A stretch of DNA of 64,000 nucleotides, taken from Ramlibacter lithotrophicus. GTDB lineage: Bacteria > Pseudomonadota > Gammaproteobacteria > Burkholderiales > Burkholderiaceae_C. A program made the position numbers and the translations under genes. Below are positions 37,899 through 46,244 of the stretch, piece after piece. The notes beneath the pieces were generated by a model. The model worked only from the letters and a program-made list of their open reading frames with translations, searched no databases and was not told the DNA's origin. The stretch covers positions 186,001 to 250,000 of the forward strand of contig NZ_VTOX01000005.1 of NCBI RefSeq assembly GCF_012184415.1, in the 5' to 3' direction. Position 1 is the first letter of the stretch. Each line of letters opens with the position of its first letter.

Positions 37899-39338
37899 TC
37901 AGTTTTCCTTCTTCTCGTCCTTGCGCTCGACGATCTGGGTCTTGCTGATCAGGACCGGGCGGCCCTTGAGCTGGTTCAGCGCCTGCACCAGCTGGAAGTC
38001 CTTGTCGCTGCCGAACTCGGGCATCTTGCGGTCGGCCACCGGCTTCTTGGCCTCTTCCTCGGCCCGCTTGCGCGCTTCCTCGCGCGCCTTCTCGCGCACC
38101 GGATCCTTGGTCTCGGGTCCCTGGCCGCTCATCAGGTGCTTCTCCAGGTCGGCCTCGCGGGTGCGCAGGGCCGAGAAGATGTTGCCTTCCTCGGTCTCGT
38201 CGACCAGCACGTCCGGCACGATGCCCTTGGCCTGGATCGACCGGCCGTTGGGCGTGTAGTAGCGCGCGGTGGTCAGCTTCAGGCCGGTGTCCGGGCCCAG
38301 CGGGCGCACGGTCTGCACCGAACCCTTGCCGAAGGTCTGGCTGCCCAGGACCGTGGCGCGCTTGTGGTCCTGCAGCGCCCCGGCGACGATCTCGCTGGCC
38401 GAGGCCGACCCCTCGTTGACCAGCACCACCAGCGGCACCGTCTTCAGCGCAGCCGGCAGGCGGCGCAGCGGATCGGCGCCGGCGCGGCGCTGGTAGTACT
38501 CGGGCGCGGCCCTGTAGACGAACTTGCTTTCCGACAGCTGGCCGTTGGTCGAAACCACGGTGACGTTCTCCGGCAGGAAGGCCGCCGAGACCGCCACGGC
38601 CGCATCGAGCAGGCCGCCCGGGTCGTTGCGCAGGTCGAGGACCATGCCCTTGAGGTTCGGCTCGGCCTTGTACAGCTCCTCAACCTTGCGCACGAAGTCG
38701 TCCACGGTGCGCTCCTGGAACTGCGACAGCCGGATCCAGCCGTAGCCCGGCTCGATCAGCTTGCCCTTGACCGACTGGGTCTTGATCTCCTCGCGGGTGA
38801 TCGTCACCGGGAAGCTGCGGTTCTCGTCCTTGCGGAAGATGGTCAGCATGACCTTGGTGTTCGGCTCGCCGCGCATGCGCTTGACGGCGTCGGAGAGCGA
38901 CAGGCCCTTGACCACGGTATCGTCGATCTTGGTGATCAGGTCGTTGGGCTTGAGCCCGGCGCGGTAGGCCGGCGAGCCCTCGATCGGGGACACCACCTTG
39001 ACCAGGCCGTCCTCCTGCGAGATCTCGATGCCGACGCCGACGAAGCGGCCGGAAGTGCCTTCGCGGAATTCCTTGAACGACTTCTTGTCGAAATACTGCG
39101 AATGGGGATCGAGGCTGGCCACCATGCCGGCGATCGCATCGGTGATCAGCTTCTTCTCGTCGACCGGCTCGACGTAGTCGCTCTTGATCATCCCGAACAC
39201 GGCGGCAAGCTGCTGCAGCTCCTCCAGCGGCAACGGCGCCAGCGAACCACGGGCGACCGTCTGCAGGGAAACGGTCGTCAGCGCGCCGGCCAAGGCGCCC
39301 ACGGAAATCCAGCCGGCAATCTTCAGTTTGTGGCTCAT
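37899..39338 (-). CDS. ctpA: C-terminal processing peptidase, S41 family
   Basis: Periplasmic tail-specific serine protease, 479 residues. A signal anchor lies near the N-terminus (about 6-28), a PDZ domain follows at about 95-180 (GRFVGVGIEISQEDG, GSPAYRAGLKPNDLI), and the S41 catalytic core has Ser in NEGSASASEIVAGAL and Lys in FGKGSVQT (about 315-345). The C-terminal 100 residues are highly charged (Glu/Lys/Arg). The start ATG at 39338 gives MSHKLKIAGWISVG; longer readings upstream are rejected. It is followed by gpmA on its upstream side, the usual betaproteobacterial neighbour. TATATT (minus strand, near 39400) is its best -10 box. Confidence 0.94.
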   Translation of the reverse strand: MSHKLKIAGWISVGALAGALTTVSLQTVARGSLAPLPLEELQQLAAVFGMIKSDYVEPVDEKKLITDAIAGMVASLDPHSQYFDKKSFKEFREGTSGRFVGVGIEISQEDGLVKVVSPIEGSPAYRAGLKPNDLITKIDDTVVKGLSLSDAVKRMRGEPNTKVMLTIFRKDENRSFPVTITREEIKTQSVKGKLIEPGYGWIRLSQFQERTVDDFVRKVEELYKAEPNLKGMVLDLRNDPGGLLDAAVAVSAAFLPENVTVVSTNGQLSESKFVYRAAPEYYQRRAGADPLRRLPAALKTVPLVVLVNEGSASASEIVAGALQDHKRATVLGSQTFGKGSVQTVRPLGPDTGLKLTTARYYTPNGRSIQAKGIVPDVLVDETEEGNIFSALRTREADLEKHLMSGQGPETKDPVREKAREEARKRAEEEAKKPVADRKMPEFGSDKDFQLVQALNQLKGRPVLISKTQIVERKDEKKEN

Positions 39339-39501
39339 GGGAAAAAGGGGTCCAGTCCTTGCAGCGTTCGGAAAATATACACCTGAGAAGCTGCTCTGAC
39401 GCAGCGGTTCCCCCGTGGTTCCCGCCCGCGCCGTCCAGATGTACGAAAACTTCGCGTTTACCTGAGCTTTACCCTGGTTTTCCCCAGTGCCGTCGCCGCC
39501 G

Positions 39502-40245
39502 TCAGGCCTTGCCCTGCGCCGCCACGGCCGCGGCGGCCTTCGCGGCCGCCTCGGGGTCACCCAGGTAATAGTGCCGCAACGGCCTGAGCTGCTCGTCCAG
39601 TTCGTACACCAGCGGAATGCCGTTCGGGATGTTGAGGCCGACGATCTCCTGGTCGGAGATCCCGTCCAGGTATTTCACCAGCGCCCGCATCGAGTTCCCG
39701 TGGGCCGCCACCAGCACGCGCTGGCCCGACCTGATCGCCGGTGCCATGGCCTCGTTCCAGAACGGCAGCACGCGCGCCACGGTGTCCTTGAGGCACTCGG
39801 TGCGCGGAAAGTCCTCGGGGCGCACCTGCTCGTAGCGCCGGTCGCCGCGCTCCCAGCGCGGGTCGCCCTCGTCCAGGGCCGGCGGCGGCACGTCGTAGCT
39901 GCGGCGCCAGACCAGCACCTGCTCGTCGCCGAACTTGCGGGCGGTTTCCGCCTTGTTGAGGCCCTGCAGCGCGCCGTAATGGCGCTCGTTCAGGCGCCAG
40001 GAGTGCACCACCGGCAGCCAGGTGCGGTCCATCTCGTCGAGCACGTGCCACAGCGTGCGGGTGGCACGCTTGAGGACGCTCGTGTAGCACAGGTCGAAGT
40101 CCCAGCCTTCCGCCTTGAGCAGCCGGCCGGACTGCACGGCCTGCTCCAGTCCGAGCGGCGTGAGATCCACGTCGGTCCAGCCGGTAAAGCGGTTTTCCAG
40201 GTTCCAGGTCGATTCGCCGTGGCGGATCAGGACGAGCTTGTGCAT
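39502..40245 (-). CDS. gpmA: 2,3-bisphosphoglycerate-dependent phosphoglycerate mutase
   Basis: Glycolytic enzyme that interconverts 3- and 2-phosphoglycerate, 247 residues. The phosphohistidine motif [10 protein letters not shown] is at about 6-15 (His9), with [15 protein letters not shown] next. The second catalytic His is in [15 protein letters not shown], and [12 protein letters not shown] is present. The C-terminal tail is extended by an Ala-rich segment ([17 protein letters not shown]). It is divergent from the rhodanese gene with overlapping -10 boxes. Confidence 0.97.
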   Translation of the reverse strand: MHKLVLIRHGESTWNLENRFTGWTDVDLTPLGLEQAVQSGRLLKAEGWDFDLCYTSVLKRATRTLWHVLDEMDRTWLPVVHSWRLNERHYGALQGLNKAETARKFGDEQVLVWRRSYDVPPPALDEGDPRWERGDRRYEQVRPEDFPRTECLKDTVARVLPFWNEAMAPAIRSGQRVLVAAHGNSMRALVKYLDGISDQEIVGLNIPNGIPLVYELDEQLRPLRHYYLGDPEAAAKAAAAVAAQGKA

Positions 40246-40283
40246 GGGTGAGAGGGCCCTCGGTGTGCGGTGCGGAACCCGGC

Positions 40284-40293
40284 ATTTTAGAAT
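40284..40293. promoter_or_regulatory. Overlapping divergent promoters of gpmA and the rhodanese gene
   Basis: The decamer ATTTTAGAAT holds TAGAAT on the plus strand (40288-40293, 38 bases before the rhodanese ATG) and TAAAAT on the minus strand (40289-40284, 39 bases before the gpmA ATG). The two polymerase sites overlap, so the promoters should compete. Confidence 0.5.
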
Positions 40294-40330
40294 TGCGGGT
40301 TCACCTGCAAGCCGCATTCCCCAAGGAACC

Positions 40331-40738
40331 ATGAAATTCATCATCGACAACTGGATGCTCATCTCGGTGGCATTCGTCTCCGGCGCCATGCTGCTGTGGC
40401 CCGCCGTCCAGGGCGGGGCCGTGCGCGGCGTATCCGCGGCGGGCGCCGTCCAGCTCATCAACCGGGAGCGGGCGGTGGTCGTCGACGTGTGCGGAGCCGA
40501 CGAATTCGCCGCCGGACACGTCACGGGCGCCAGGAACGTCCCGCTGGGCGAGTTCGAGCAGCGGCTGCCGGAGGTCGTGAAGAACAAGACCGTGCCGGTG
40601 ATCCTGGTGTGCGCCAGCGGCATGCGCGCCAACCGCGCGCTGGCCACGGCCAAGAGACTGGGCTACGAAAAGGCCCAAGTGCTGGCCGGCGGGATGAAGG
40701 CCTGGAAAGAAGCTAACCTCCCGGTCGAGAAGGCCTGA
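40331..40738 (+). CDS. Membrane-anchored rhodanese-like protein
   Basis: A 135-residue protein with an N-terminal membrane segment (about 8-27) and a single rhodanese domain (about 35-130). The domain carries [27 protein letters not shown] and the active-site loop VCASGMRAN (catalytic Cys near residue 96). It may bind persulfide sulfur, with thiosulfate sulfurtransferase activity possible. AAGGAA is a good ribosome site. It begins the plus-strand run rhodanese-grxC-secB-gpsA, a conserved betaproteobacterial order. Confidence 0.93.
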   Translation: MKFIIDNWMLISVAFVSGAMLLWPAVQGGAVRGVSAAGAVQLINRERAVVVDVCGADEFAAGHVTGARNVPLGEFEQRLPEVVKNKTVPVILVCASGMRANRALATAKRLGYEKAQVLAGGMKAWKEANLPVEKA

Positions 40739-40780
40739 ACCGGCGCCCGCAGCGCGGTCGGACCCACACACAGGAATTCC

Positions 40781-41047
40781 ATGCAGCCCGTCAAGATGTA
40801 CACCACGGCCGTTTGCCCTTTCTGCATTCGCGCCAAGCAGATCCTCAAAGCCCGCGGGGTCGATGCCATCGAGGAGATCCGCGTCGACACCCAGCCGGAA
40901 GAGCGGATGAAGATGATGGAGCTCACCGGCCGCCGCACGGTGCCGCAGATCTTCATCGGCGACACCCACGTCGGCGGCTGCGACGACCTGATGGCCCTGG
41001 ACGGCCAGGGCGGGCTGGTCCCGCTGCTGAACGGCCAGTCGTCCTGA
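40781..41047 (+). CDS. grxC: Glutaredoxin 3
   Basis: An 88-residue dithiol glutaredoxin. It carries MYTTAVCPFCIRAKQIL with the CPFC active site (about 11-14; the usual form is CPYC), the TVPQIFIGDTHVGGCDDL block that binds glutathione, and no signal peptide. It reduces protein disulfides and glutathione mixed disulfides in the cytoplasm. It lies 42 bases after the rhodanese gene. The Phe in CPFC is found in betaproteobacterial homologues. Confidence 0.95.
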   Translation: MQPVKMYTTAVCPFCIRAKQILKARGVDAIEEIRVDTQPEERMKMMELTGRRTVPQIFIGDTHVGGCDDLMALDGQGGLVPLLNGQSS

Positions 41048-41086
41048 CCCGGGCGCCGCGCCCGCGGGCCGGTCCGCCCGCCCTGA

Positions 41087-41092
41087 GATAAT
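41087..41092 (+). promoter_or_regulatory. -10 box before secB
   Basis: GATAAT, 5 of 6 to the -10 consensus, 65 bases before the secB ATG in the 110-base gap after grxC. This suggests that secB-gpsA also has its own promoter. No good -35 box is seen in the GC-rich upstream bases. Confidence 0.4.
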
Positions 41093-41157
41093 CCCCCATC
41101 CAGCCCGCTTCGGCCGCCGCCGGCGGGCTTTCGCTCGCATTGACAGGAAGAGAAACC

Positions 41158-41622
41158 ATGGCCGAACAGTCCAACGATCCCGTGTTCCAGATCCAGCGCG
41201 TCTACCTGAAGGAGGCGTCCCTGGAGCAGCCCAATTCGCCGGCCATCCTGCTGGAACAGGAACAGCCTTCCGTGGACATCCAGCTCGGCGTCGAGGCCCA
41301 GCAGGCCGCCGACGGCGTGTACGAGGTGGCCGTGACGGCCACCGTCACCACCAAGATCAAGGACCGCACGGTGTTCCTGGTCGAAGCCAAGCAGGCCGGC
41401 ATCTTCGAGATCCGCAACGTCCCGGCCGAACAGATGAACGCCGTGATGGGTATCGCCTGCCCGCAGATCGTCTACCCCTACCTGCGCAGCAACGTGTCCG
41501 ACATCGTGACCCGCGCCGGCTTCCCGCCCGTGCACCTGGCCGAGATCAACTTCCAGGCGATGTTCGAGCAACAGCAGCAGGCGCAGGCCGAGCAGCCCTC
41601 CGGCATCATCACCACCGCCTGA
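41158..41622 (+). CDS. secB: Protein-export chaperone SecB
   Basis: Cytoplasmic tetrameric chaperone that keeps preproteins unfolded and delivers them to SecA, 154 residues. Family landmarks are [19 protein letters not shown] (about 10-28), the [11 protein letters not shown] strand, [27 protein letters not shown] (about 98-125) and a Gln-rich C-terminus. The ATG at 41158 has an AGGAAGAGA ribosome site; an ATG six codons upstream is less likely. gpsA follows after 19 bases. Confidence 0.97.
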   Translation: MAEQSNDPVFQIQRVYLKEASLEQPNSPAILLEQEQPSVDIQLGVEAQQAADGVYEVAVTATVTTKIKDRTVFLVEAKQAGIFEIRNVPAEQMNAVMGIACPQIVYPYLRSNVSDIVTRAGFPPVHLAEINFQAMFEQQQQAQAEQPSGIITTA

Positions 41623-41641
41623 AGCCGTCCGGTCCGGCGCC

Positions 41642-42643
41642 ATGAAGATCGCGGTGTTCGGCGCCGGCGCGTGGGGCACGGCGCTGGCCGTCTCCGCCGC
41701 GCGCCGGCACGAGGTCACCCTGTGGGCCCGCGACCCGGCGCAGGCGGCGGCGATCGACCGCGAGCGCGAGAACCGGCGCTACCTGCCCGGCATCGCCCTG
41801 CCGCCGGCACTGGCCGCCGCCACCGGCGGTGCGCACGTCATTCCCCGGCTGGCGGGCGGCAGTGACCTGTCCATCGTCGCGACGCCCATGGCGGGACTGC
41901 GGGAGATGCTGACCCACCTGCGGCAGCATCCGGGGCCGGTCGCCTGGCTGTGCAAGGGCTTCGAGGCGCCCGTCGGCGATGCCGACGGGCTGCTGGGCCA
42001 CGAAGTCAAGGCCCAGGTCGCGCCCGGCCTGCAGGCCGGCATCCTCAGCGGACCCAGCTTCGCGCTCGAAGTGGCGCGCGGCCAGCCCACGGCGCTGGTG
42101 GCCGCCAGCGACAGCGCCGTCGTGCGCGACGCCCTCGTGGCCGCCTTCCACAGTCCGCAGTTGCGCGTCTATGGCAACGACGACGTCGCCGGGGTCGAGA
42201 TCGGCGGCGCCGTGAAGAACGTGCTGGCGATCGCCACCGGGCTGTGCGATGGCCTGGCCCTGGGCCTGAACGCCCGCGCGGCGCTGATCACCCGCGGCCT
42301 GGCGGAAATGACGCGGCTGGGCGTGGCGCTCGGAGCCCGTCCGGAGACCTTCATGGGCCTTTCCGGGCTGGGCGACCTGGTCCTCACGGCCACCGGCGAC
42401 CTGAGCCGCAACCGCCGCGTCGGGCTGCTGCTGGCCCAGGGCGCGACCTTGCAGCAGGCCGTCGATTCGCTGGGCCACGTGGCCGAGGGCGTCTACTGCG
42501 CCAGGGCGGTCGTGCGTCGCGCGAGGCACCTGGCCGTCGAGATGCCGATCGCCAGGGCCGTCGTCGCGCTGCTCGATGGCGAGCTCGCGCCCTCGGGCGC
42601 GGTCGCGGCCCTGATGGGGCGCGACCCCGTCGCCGAAGGCTGA
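41642..42643 (+). CDS. gpsA: NAD(P)H-dependent glycerol-3-phosphate dehydrogenase
   Basis: This enzyme makes sn-glycerol 3-phosphate for phospholipids, 333 residues. The N-terminal Rossmann motif [15 protein letters not shown] is at about 2-16. [19 protein letters not shown] (about 138-156), the catalytic Lys in [18 protein letters not shown] and the [14 protein letters not shown] motif are intact. It ends the plus-strand housekeeping run and converges on the cytochrome b gene, with hairpins in between. Confidence 0.96.
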   Translation: MKIAVFGAGAWGTALAVSAARRHEVTLWARDPAQAAAIDRERENRRYLPGIALPPALAAATGGAHVIPRLAGGSDLSIVATPMAGLREMLTHLRQHPGPVAWLCKGFEAPVGDADGLLGHEVKAQVAPGLQAGILSGPSFALEVARGQPTALVAASDSAVVRDALVAAFHSPQLRVYGNDDVAGVEIGGAVKNVLAIATGLCDGLALGLNARAALITRGLAEMTRLGVALGARPETFMGLSGLGDLVLTATGDLSRNRRVGLLLAQGATLQQAVDSLGHVAEGVYCARAVVRRARHLAVEMPIARAVVALLDGELAPSGAVAALMGRDPVAEG

Positions 42644-42690
42644 GAGCCCGGCGGCATCCCCTGCCGTCCGGGCTCCGCCCGCCGGGCGGG
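42644..42690. terminator. Hairpins between convergent gpsA and cytochrome b genes
   Basis: Directly after the gpsA stop, GAGCCCGG-CGGCA / TGCCG-CCGGGCTC (42644-42675) forms a 13-base stem with one bulge and a 5-base loop. CCGCCC/GGGCGG follows at about 42675-42689. There is no T-run, so it may act as a barrier or in Rho-assisted termination for both directions. Confidence 0.5.
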
Positions 42691-42716
42691 GCCTCCCCAG
42701 GCCCGCCCCAACCCCG

Positions 42717-43385
42717 TCACGCCTTGGCGGCGCCTTCGGCGGCCGGCGCCACCGGCGCGTCGCATTCCTCGTGCTCTTCCTCGTACCCCGTGATCATGGC
42801 CTTGATGTGGGCGGTGGGCGTGTGGCCCAGCGTGGCCAGGTACGGATGGAAGAACATGTAGAAGACGAAGAAGATGAAGATCAGCACGTGCACCGTGTCG
42901 ACCACCCGCACCCCGCCGACCATGTCGATGTACGGCTGGAAGCGCTTGACGTCCCACAGCATCAGGCCGGTGGCGAACTGCAGCGGCAGCAGGAACAGCA
43001 TCAGGATCTGGTAGAGCATGCGCTGCAGCGGGTTGAACTTGTTGTACGGGTCGATGTGGTGCGGATTGGGCTCGCCGCGGAACATCCCGTACCCGTAGTA
43101 CAGCATCTGCTTGAGCGACTGGTCGGCCAGCTTGACGATGTTGAACTCGGGGTGGTAGGCCTTGTTCCTGTCCGAGAACAGGTAGAACAGCAGCCAGATG
43201 AAGAAGTTGGCGATCAGCGCGAAGGCCACCCAGTTGTGCACCACGACGGCGGTGCGGAATGACATCAGGCTGAAGAGGTCCAGGTAGCGGATCTGCACCC
43301 CGGTCACGATCAGGATGATGAACATCAGCGCGTTGGCCCAGTGCCAGATGCGGACGGGCAGCGGATTGACGTAGACCCTGCTCAT
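42717..43385 (-). CDS. Membrane cytochrome b, b561/FdnI-like
   Basis: A 222-residue integral membrane protein with four to five spans. Candidate b-heme ligands are His in RIWHWANALMF (about 13-17), VVVHNWVAFAL, VDTVHVLIFIFFVFY and MFFHPYLATLG. It matches the cytochrome b/b6-type subunits of formate dehydrogenases and hydrogenases, ending in an acidic tail with one Cys. It overlaps the nonaheme cytochrome gene by four bases (ATGA), so the two are probably partners. It could oxidise or reduce quinone and exchange electrons with the multiheme protein. It is the last gene of the sigma-54-preceded operon. Confidence 0.88.
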   Translation of the reverse strand: MSRVYVNPLPVRIWHWANALMFIILIVTGVQIRYLDLFSLMSFRTAVVVHNWVAFALIANFFIWLLFYLFSDRNKAYHPEFNIVKLADQSLKQMLYYGYGMFRGEPNPHHIDPYNKFNPLQRMLYQILMLFLLPLQFATGLMLWDVKRFQPYIDMVGGVRVVDTVHVLIFIFFVFYMFFHPYLATLGHTPTAHIKAMITGYEEEHEECDAPVAPAAEGAAKA

Positions 43386-44740
43386 GATGTGCTCCGATCG
43401 TCCTGTCGCGCGGCGGACGCCGCTTCGAGCGCCTTGCGTTCGCGCTGCCGCCTGAAGTACAGCTTGGCCGCCAGGTGGGCGCCCGGCAGCAGGATGCCGC
43501 CGGCCACGGCCAGCACCAGCAGCACGTCCAGCAGCACGATGCGCGTGCTGCCGATTGCATAGAAGCCGCCGACGGCGCCGACCGACTCGATCGAGGTCAG
43601 GATGCCCTGGCTCGCCTCGCGCCGCAGCGGCCGCCCGTCCGGCCCCGCCATGCTCACCGTCACGGCCTGGAACGATGCCGCACCGCGGCGATGGCAGGTG
43701 TCGCAGTCCGCGACCGCCAGCGCCTTCGCGCCGAGCTGGTGGGCCTGCACGCCGGTCTGGACTTCGAGCCGGCCGCGGACCACGGTCTTGACGGCCGCGC
43801 CGTCCTGGTTGAATTCCTGCAGCAGGCTCCACAGCGCGCGCCCATCCAGCCCGGCATTGGCGCTGCCGGCGGCGCGGCTCTTCTCGAACGTGGGCACGCC
43901 CACCTTGCCGGCCTGGTGCGGCGCGGCGCCTTCGTACAGCCGCAGGTTGACGCGGCGCGTGGTGCCCGGCGAATGGCAGGCGGGGCACGAGATCGCCTCC
44001 AGGTGCCGCGGCGTGTTCGGCAGCCACTGCGCATGGGTGGCCGCCACGTCCTTGTGGCACGAGACGCACTGGTTCTTCAGGTGGTCGCCGAGTGCCGCGG
44101 CCTTCACGTCGTGGGTGCGGTGGCAGTCCTTGCACACCAGCGCTTCCTCGCCGCCCAGCTGCCCGTGCACGCTGTCGGCGAACGCGCGGCTGATGCCGTC
44201 ATGGCACTTGGCGCATGGCGCGGCCAAGGCCCGGCCGCTGTCCTGTTCCTTGGCCGAACGGGTCGCATGCGGGTTGTGGCAGTCCGTGCACAACGGAGCC
44301 TTGTCGCTGCCCGCGCGGACCAGCGCCGAGTGCACGCTGTCCTCGTACTGCTTCGTCGTCTTCTTGTGGCAGTCGCGGCACTGCTCCATCAGCTCGGTGG
44401 CAAGCACGCGGCGGCTGGCGATCGTCCTGCCCTGCTTGTCGTGGCCGTCTTCCAGCCCCGAGTGGCAGGCGGCGCAGCCTTCCTCGCCGTGCACCGACTG
44501 CGCGAACGGCTTGCCGGCGACGTGCAGCGACAGCTTCTCGCCATTGCCAAGCTGCTTGGCCAGCTGGGGCTTCGCATGGCATGCGAGGCAGGCCCGGTCC
44601 TCGTCGGACAGGGCGGCGGCGGGTGCCGCCTGCGCCGCCAGCCCGAACAGGGAAAAAGCCAGCGCCGCGGCGACGCCCAGGAAGGCATCGCAGCGGCGCC
44701 GGCGGTCGGCGCTGCGGGAGGTCGTTCGGACACTGGTCAT
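43382..44740 (-). CDS. Membrane-anchored nonaheme cytochrome c
   Basis: A 452-residue exported protein. The N-terminal signal (about 18-39) is cleaved or anchoring. Nine CXXCH motifs start near residues 51, 89, 121, 151, 176, 203, 225, 252 and 346. The region between hemes 8 and 9 is a longer non-heme segment. A C-terminal membrane helix (about 398-425) is followed by a short basic cytoplasmic tail. Extra histidines (for example SVHGEEG, SVHSALV, SVHGQLG) can serve as sixth ligands. It resembles the cytochrome c3 / multiheme electron-carrier group; I cannot assign a substrate. A periplasmic electron wire linked to the cytochrome b encoded next is the likeliest role. Confidence 0.92.
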   Translation of the reverse strand: MTSVRTTSRSADRRRRCDAFLGVAAALAFSLFGLAAQAAPAAALSDEDRACLACHAKPQLAKQLGNGEKLSLHVAGKPFAQSVHGEEGCAACHSGLEDGHDKQGRTIASRRVLATELMEQCRDCHKKTTKQYEDSVHSALVRAGSDKAPLCTDCHNPHATRSAKEQDSGRALAAPCAKCHDGISRAFADSVHGQLGGEEALVCKDCHRTHDVKAAALGDHLKNQCVSCHKDVAATHAQWLPNTPRHLEAISCPACHSPGTTRRVNLRLYEGAAPHQAGKVGVPTFEKSRAAGSANAGLDGRALWSLLQEFNQDGAAVKTVVRGRLEVQTGVQAHQLGAKALAVADCDTCHRRGAASFQAVTVSMAGPDGRPLRREASQGILTSIESVGAVGGFYAIGSTRIVLLDVLLVLAVAGGILLPGAHLAAKLYFRRQRERKALEAASAARQDDRSTS

Positions 44741-44776
44741 GAAGTCCCCGTTCGGTGCCGGCCGCCCGCCGTTTCG

Positions 44777-45496
44777 TCACTTCGCGGCGTGCGCGCCCGT
44801 GAGTGCCCTGGCCCCGGTCCATGCCAGCAGCGCGAGCCCCACGAAAGGATACGCGATGACGTAGCCGAGGCCGATGAACGGCGCGAACGCCAGCTTGGTC
44901 ATGAACTTCGCGAAGGCGAAGCCCTCGCGCACCTTAGGCGACTCCATCGCCGCCTTGCCGCCGATCCACGCCAGCATCCCGAGGCCGACGAACGGCAGCA
45001 GGACCGCGTACAGCAGGCCGATGAAGGGCGCCGACAGGAACAGCAGCATGTTGACCAGCGTGCCGTGCTTGCGCACCGGCGCCGCGGGCACCGCAGCCGC
45101 CGGGGCGGCCGTCACCACCGCGGGCGGCGCCGGCTCCAGCGCCTTGGCGGCGGACGCCTCGATCATCTCGGGCGACAGCGGCTTGTGCAGGAACTCGGAG
45201 ACGCCCGCCGCGCGGGCGCGCTCCTCGCTCTTGCCGCTGCCGTAGCCGGTGACGATCACGACCGGCGTCCACGGCTGCCGGGCCTTCACCTTCTCGGCCA
45301 CCTCGACGCCATCCATCCCAGGCATCCTGAGGTCCGTGAACACCATGTCGTAGTGTTCCGACTGCAGCTTCTGCAGGGCCTCGTAGCCGTCTTCGGCCGT
45401 CACCACGATGTAGCCCTTGCCGGACAGGACGCGGTTGAAGCTCTTGCCGACCACCGGGTCGTCGTCGACGACCAATACCTTGCGCAGTGCACTCAT
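44777..45496 (-). CDS. Response regulator receiver fused to duplicated membrane hairpins
   Basis: A 239-residue protein. Residues 1-118 form a full receiver domain (Asp11, Asp12, Asp13; phospho-acceptor Asp55; Lys in LHKPLS). A Pro/Ala linker (about 119-145) leads to two similar hydrophobic units, APFIGLLYAVLLPFVGLG (about 161-178) and APFIGLGYVIAYPFVGLA (about 206-223), each followed by LAW-x-G. No DNA-binding or enzyme output domain is present. The receiver thus seems tethered to the membrane beside the cytochromes encoded downstream. It overlaps the upstream single-domain regulator gene by four bases. The architecture is unusual; receiver identity is certain, the membrane role is inferred. 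Confidence 0.85.
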   Translation of the reverse strand: MSALRKVLVVDDDPVVGKSFNRVLSGKGYIVVTAEDGYEALQKLQSEHYDMVFTDLRMPGMDGVEVAEKVKARQPWTPVVIVTGYGSGKSEERARAAGVSEFLHKPLSPEMIEASAAKALEPAPPAVVTAAPAAAVPAAPVRKHGTLVNMLLFLSAPFIGLLYAVLLPFVGLGMLAWIGGKAAMESPKVREGFAFAKFMTKLAFAPFIGLGYVIAYPFVGLALLAWTGARALTGAHAAK

Positions 45497-45966
45497 GATG
45501 CCCTCCTGGAGAAAGAAACGGGTTGGCTGGACGAAGCGGCCGCTGCGGCCCCTTCGCTGTCGTCGTGTTCGCCGCCGGCCTCGTGCAGGGCCCAGCGCTT
45601 GTGCTGCATCGCGGCGTTGGAAGCCTCGATCACCTGCTCGGGATCGACGGGCTTGGCAAGATAGTCATAGGCGCCGAGCGCGACCGCCTCCTTGGCGGTC
45701 TCCAGCGTGGGATAGCCGGTGATGATGATCACCTCGCTGGTCGGCCAGCGCTGCTTGACGGCGCGCAGGACGGTGATCCCGTCGAGGTCGGGCATCCGCA
45801 GGTCCAGCAGCACCACGTCATACGGCTCCGCGCCCAGCGTTTCCGCGACCTGCGTCCAGCTCGACACCGCCTTCACCTGGCAGTCGGTCGTCGCCAGCGC
45901 CCGCGAGAAACTGTGGCGGACGACTTCTTCGTCGTCGACGATCAGGATCCTGGCCTTGTGGTTCAT
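45493..45966 (-). CDS. Single-domain response regulator
   Basis: A 157-residue receiver protein with Asp11/Asp12, phospho-acceptor Asp55, conserved Thr in IITGYPT and Lys in LAKPVDPEQ. A short Ala/Ser-rich tail follows with no output domain. The receiver resembles those of NtrC-type regulators. It is the first gene of the four-gene operon, 24 bases after the predicted start from the sigma-54 promoter. A GAGGGA ribosome site precedes the ATG. The longer in-frame start at 46161 would read through that promoter and is rejected. It may act as a phosphate carrier or compete with the adjacent membrane-linked receiver. Confidence 0.88.
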   Translation of the reverse strand: MNHKARILIVDDEEVVRHSFSRALATTDCQVKAVSSWTQVAETLGAEPYDVVLLDLRMPDLDGITVLRAVKQRWPTSEVIIITGYPTLETAKEAVALGAYDYLAKPVDPEQVIEASNAAMQHKRWALHEAGGEHDDSEGAAAAASSSQPVSFSRRAS

Positions 45967-45999
45967 GGTGTCCCTCGGTTGCTCTCTTTGCCATGACAG

Positions 46000-46016
46000 A
46001 TGCATCAGCCGTGCCA
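46000..46016 (-). promoter_or_regulatory. Sigma-54 promoter of the regulator-cytochrome operon
   Basis: The minus strand reads TGGCACG-GCTG-ATGCA, matching TGGCACG-N4-TTGCA at all but one position, with exact GG-N10-GC spacing. The transcript would start near 45990, 24 bases before the ATG of the first gene. It is the only strong sigma-54 match I noticed in the window. Confidence 0.7.
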
Positions 46017-46146
46017 GTTCCGGACCGCGCGTGGTTTTGCTTGTGGAATCAAGGACTTGGATGCGCGAAGCGGCTCCGGGCCGGAACCGCTCGCGGGCGG
46101 CGAAGTACATGCGCGCCATGCACCGCCGCGGGCGGCCCGCGGCAAT

Positions 46147-46171
46147 GTGCAATGAAATCAAGCGCTTGCAC
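46147..46171. promoter_or_regulatory. Inverted repeat, candidate upstream activator site
   Basis: GTGCAA-N13-TTGCAC, perfect 6-base arms, centred about 169 bases upstream of the predicted sigma-54 transcript start. Position and symmetry fit an enhancer-type site for a sigma-54 activator. It also lies 74 bases before moeB on the other strand. Confidence 0.4.
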
Positions 46172-46232
46172 GGCAGCCACCAGCCGGAGGCGGCTATACA
46201 CCGGTGCCGGCCGGCGCGGGCCGTGCTTCCGC

Positions 46233-46238
46233 CACAAT
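46233..46238 (+). promoter_or_regulatory. -10 box of a leaderless-type moeB promoter
   Basis: CACAAT ends six bases before the moeB ATG at 46245, so the predicted start coincides with the start codon. No ribosome site precedes the ATG. Confidence 0.4.
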
Positions 46239-46244
46239 GCGCGG

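Noticed and set aside
46030..46050. FNR-like TTGCTTGTGGAATCAA in the moeB / regulator gap
   Set aside because: The half-sites are separated by five or six bases rather than four, so it does not fit the FNR geometry.
45493..46161. Longer start (46161) for the first regulator of the cytochrome operon
   Set aside because: It would place the sigma-54 promoter inside the coding region, and the extra residues lack receiver homology; ATG 45966 has a good ribosome site.
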